This document shows, piece after piece, positions 61,901 through 64,000 of a DNA stretch of 64,000 bases (the first letter of the stretch is position 1; the number at the start of each line of letters is the position of its first letter). The position numbers and the translations under genes are program-made. The stretch spans positions 1,538,001 through 1,602,000 of the forward strand of contig NC_046360.1 of assembly GCF_004027225.2 (NCBI RefSeq), read 5' to 3'. Origin of the DNA: Strigops habroptila. Taxonomy: Eukaryota > Chordata > Aves > Psittaciformes > Psittacidae. The notes under the pieces were generated by a model. That model worked only from the letters and a program-made list of their open reading frames with translations. It made no database searches and had not been told where the DNA came from.

Positions 61901-63366
61901 GGTCTGTCCTCTCCCTTCCTGTGGTCACAGAACAGCTATGGCAATAACGTGGCAACAGCAACATCCAAAAGAGGGACTTGTAGGAAAACACAGGGTGTCT
62001 TTTAGTGTGGGGGAAGAAGGGAGACGCTGTTCTGGGAATAGCCGGTTCCCTCAGCCCACCAGGGTGCTGGGGGGACAGCCTCTGTATGGCTACTTCTCTC
62101 CTAAGCACGAGAGAAAGGTTTCTTTATAGCAGTTCAGTGGGTTGGGGTTTGGAGAGGACGGGTTCCAGGCTCCTGAGACAGTGGCTGTCACCGAAATGCC
62201 ATCATGTTTCAGTGGGAATCTTGGGAACGCCTGCTGCGATTCCAGCCATTCGTTCCAAGCACATCACGTAGCTGGATGATGCTATGATCAGCCCCGTGCC
62301 TTTTTGAACTCAGTGATCAACGGGATGAGCAAAAAGGATTCCTTTTTCCCTGTGAAACAATCTCTTATTTTATTTGGCTCTTCACCATCCCAATCCTAGG
62401 GATTCCTAGAATTTTCTCTTTCCTGGCTGTTTGTGAGCTCTTCCACTAACTGATTTTGTGCAAGCCTGCTGGAATGGACACCAATCCTGATAATTCATCT
62501 GCTTCCCTCTTCCTGCCCTTTCTCTTGGCTGGTTTATCCAAGCTGCTCATGCTCTGCCCTCGGGGCCGTGTGCGGCCCTGGTTGGGCTCCATGCGGAGCT
62601 GGGGTGATCCCTGCTCAAGCCCAGTGTGTTGCTCACCCTGTGCTGGAGGCACATCATCAGCATCAGTCCATCTCTGCTGGGAAATCAGCTTTCGTGGCCT
62701 TCATGATTGATTTCAGCTTTATCTTTCTCCCCTTTGTGCCGGAGGAGGGTTTGTGTCTGTGAATGGCCCGCAGTGTCTCCAGCCCTTCTTAGCATTCCTG
62801 CGCTGGGGATGTGGCCCACGCCTTGCGGCTGAACAATACATGCTCAGACTCCCCTTTTGTTGCTGCACTGCTAAGAACACGAGAGCAAAGCCTGCCCCGG
62901 GTCTTGCTGCCTGCCTGGCTGCCTTTGACATGGATGGGGAGATGTTTGCCCCCATGGGGAGGCATTACAAGCCCCCCCCTCAGCATGGAATGCTGCCTGT
63001 CCCCCTTGCAGGCGTCTTTCTGCTGTTGCATGGTGGTGCCGTGGCTGTGTCTGAGGAAGAGGAGGTGTTCTCTGTGTGTCTGAAGTAACGTCAGACCTCC
63101 GCAGCTTACGTTTGGGTTTCTTCATGGGGAATGAGAATGATGACTTTTGTAGCCTGTTAAAGCTGCAAGTGAACATGGCCATGGGTATGGAAAGAGCCCT
63201 GAAGGCAGCTGCAGAGGTGGAGCGCCTGAATCCAAGAGGCTCGCCAGCTTTAGCTGTGTTGGGCACGTGCAGTTGCGATCTCAGGTCAGTTTATCAGCAT
63301 ATCGCAAAGTCTGTGCATGTGTGCAATGGAGCTTTGGTTTAAAACTGTAGTGCACGTGTTGGACAG

Positions 63367-63530
63367 GCTGCCCAGAGAAGCTGTGGCTGCCCCATCCCTG
63401 GCAGTGTTCAAGGCCAGGTTGGACACAGGGGCTTGGAGCAACCTGCTCTAGTGGAAGGTGTCCCTGCCCATGGCAGGGGTTGGAACTGGAGGAGCTTTAA
63501 GGTCCCTTCCAACCCATCATGATATATGAT
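63367..63530 (+). mobile_element. CR1 3' tail in SSH1 intron 2
   Basis: About 160 bp of the young CR1 type, from GCTGCCCAGAGAAGCTGTGG to CTTCCAACCCATCATGATAT. The octamer tail is altered. It is in the sense direction of SSH1. Confidence 0.92.
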
Positions 63531-64000
63531 GTGAAACTGGTCTTTCCCTGGTCATGAGCACTCACCCCTCCGCAGGACCCCACTCCATGTTAAGCTGGGA
63601 TGGTTGTGGTGATACTTGCAGCTGTATTTGTCAAGGTGATTCCTTTATGTTTCATTTCATCTCTCTGTGGCACTGGACTCTGCGTGACTGGCGTGAGACA
63701 CAGAGCAAAGGCCACTTGGAAACACCCAAAGAGCTATTTTAAACAGCATGAGAAAGGACTTGCTGCCGTTCCAGCTCCCGTGGCTGTTTCTCAGGTTGTA
63801 CGGTAGCATGTCAGTGACTCGCTTTGAAGTTCATTTTGTTCCCTGGCGCCGTTTTGTGTTGCTCAGGCCCCTTCTGAAGGCCCCTCTCTTGGTCAGGAAG
63901 TGTTATCTGATGTTCCTCCTATCAAGCCAAAGCAAGCAGCCAGTGTGCTGTAATTGTCAGCGTGACTTGGGAAGCAGGGACCAGCTGCTCCTTGTCTTCC

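Larger units (their letters stand above)
55634..64000 (+). other. SSH1 intron 2 (continues beyond the window)
   Basis: At least 8.4 kb of intron. It contains an old CR1 copy at 58776-58976, a young CR1 tail at 63367-63530, and an isolated ATTCTATGATTCT octamer remnant at about 61256-61269. An exon-like 47-bp segment at 59846-59892 is discussed under findings. The rest is unique DNA in which I recognise nothing. Confidence 0.6.

Noticed and set aside
63076-63342. Frame containing SLRLGFFMGNEN, faintly like the SESFFMVKG start of SSH1 exon 3
   Set aside because: Similarity stops after a few residues, there is no proper acceptor, and the following residues do not match slingshot.

Overview
The window is a stretch of bird nuclear genome. 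Compact multi-exon vertebrate genes are interspersed with 3' ends of the avian LINE CR1, and the protein sequences match vertebrate orthologues closely. CR1 copies that end in ATTCTATGAT-type octamers are an avian/reptilian hallmark. The copies look neoavian, but I cannot name a species.

Six genes lie in the order UNG(-) - ALKBH2(+) - USP30(-) - SVOP(+) - DAO(-) - SSH1(+). From memory this is the gene order of human 12q24.11, read in the opposite direction. The strands alternate strictly, so every neighbouring pair is either head-to-head or tail-to-tail. Positions 1-643 hold two alternative first exons of uracil-DNA glycosylase (nuclear UNG2 and probably mitochondrial UNG1); the rest of UNG is to the left of the window. 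ALKBH2 (863-2100, 3 exons, 237 aa) shares a 219-bp bidirectional promoter with UNG2. USP30 (5993-16168, 13 coding exons, 508 aa) is complete. SVOP (19337-38141, 16 coding exons, 548 aa) is complete and has one non-canonical GC-AG intron. DAO (43548-48899, 10 coding exons, 347 aa) is complete and its catalytic residues fall at the human numbers. SSH1 begins at 51382; only its first two coding exons are present, and its second coding intron runs off the right edge.

UNG and ALKBH2 are both DNA-repair enzymes for damaged bases near replication forks. Each begins with a PCNA-binding peptide, and the promoter between them carries E2F and NRF1 sites. USP30 is a mitochondrial outer-membrane deubiquitinase, SVOP a synaptic-vesicle transporter-like protein, DAO a peroxisomal D-amino-acid oxidase and SSH1 a cofilin phosphatase. 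These four are neighbours by conserved synteny rather than members of one pathway.

The rest is introns, UTRs and intergenic DNA. It holds about eleven CR1 fragments, a 413-bp GC-rich pentanucleotide array in front of SVOP, a small microsatellite at a DAO splice donor and a short AT-rich palindrome. I saw no CRISPR array, no RNA gene I can support, no retroviral or other virus-like element and no undescribed multi-gene system. The most interesting signals are regulatory and splicing details in known genes. Exon borders were derived by hand from reading frame, splice signals and remembered human protein sequences.
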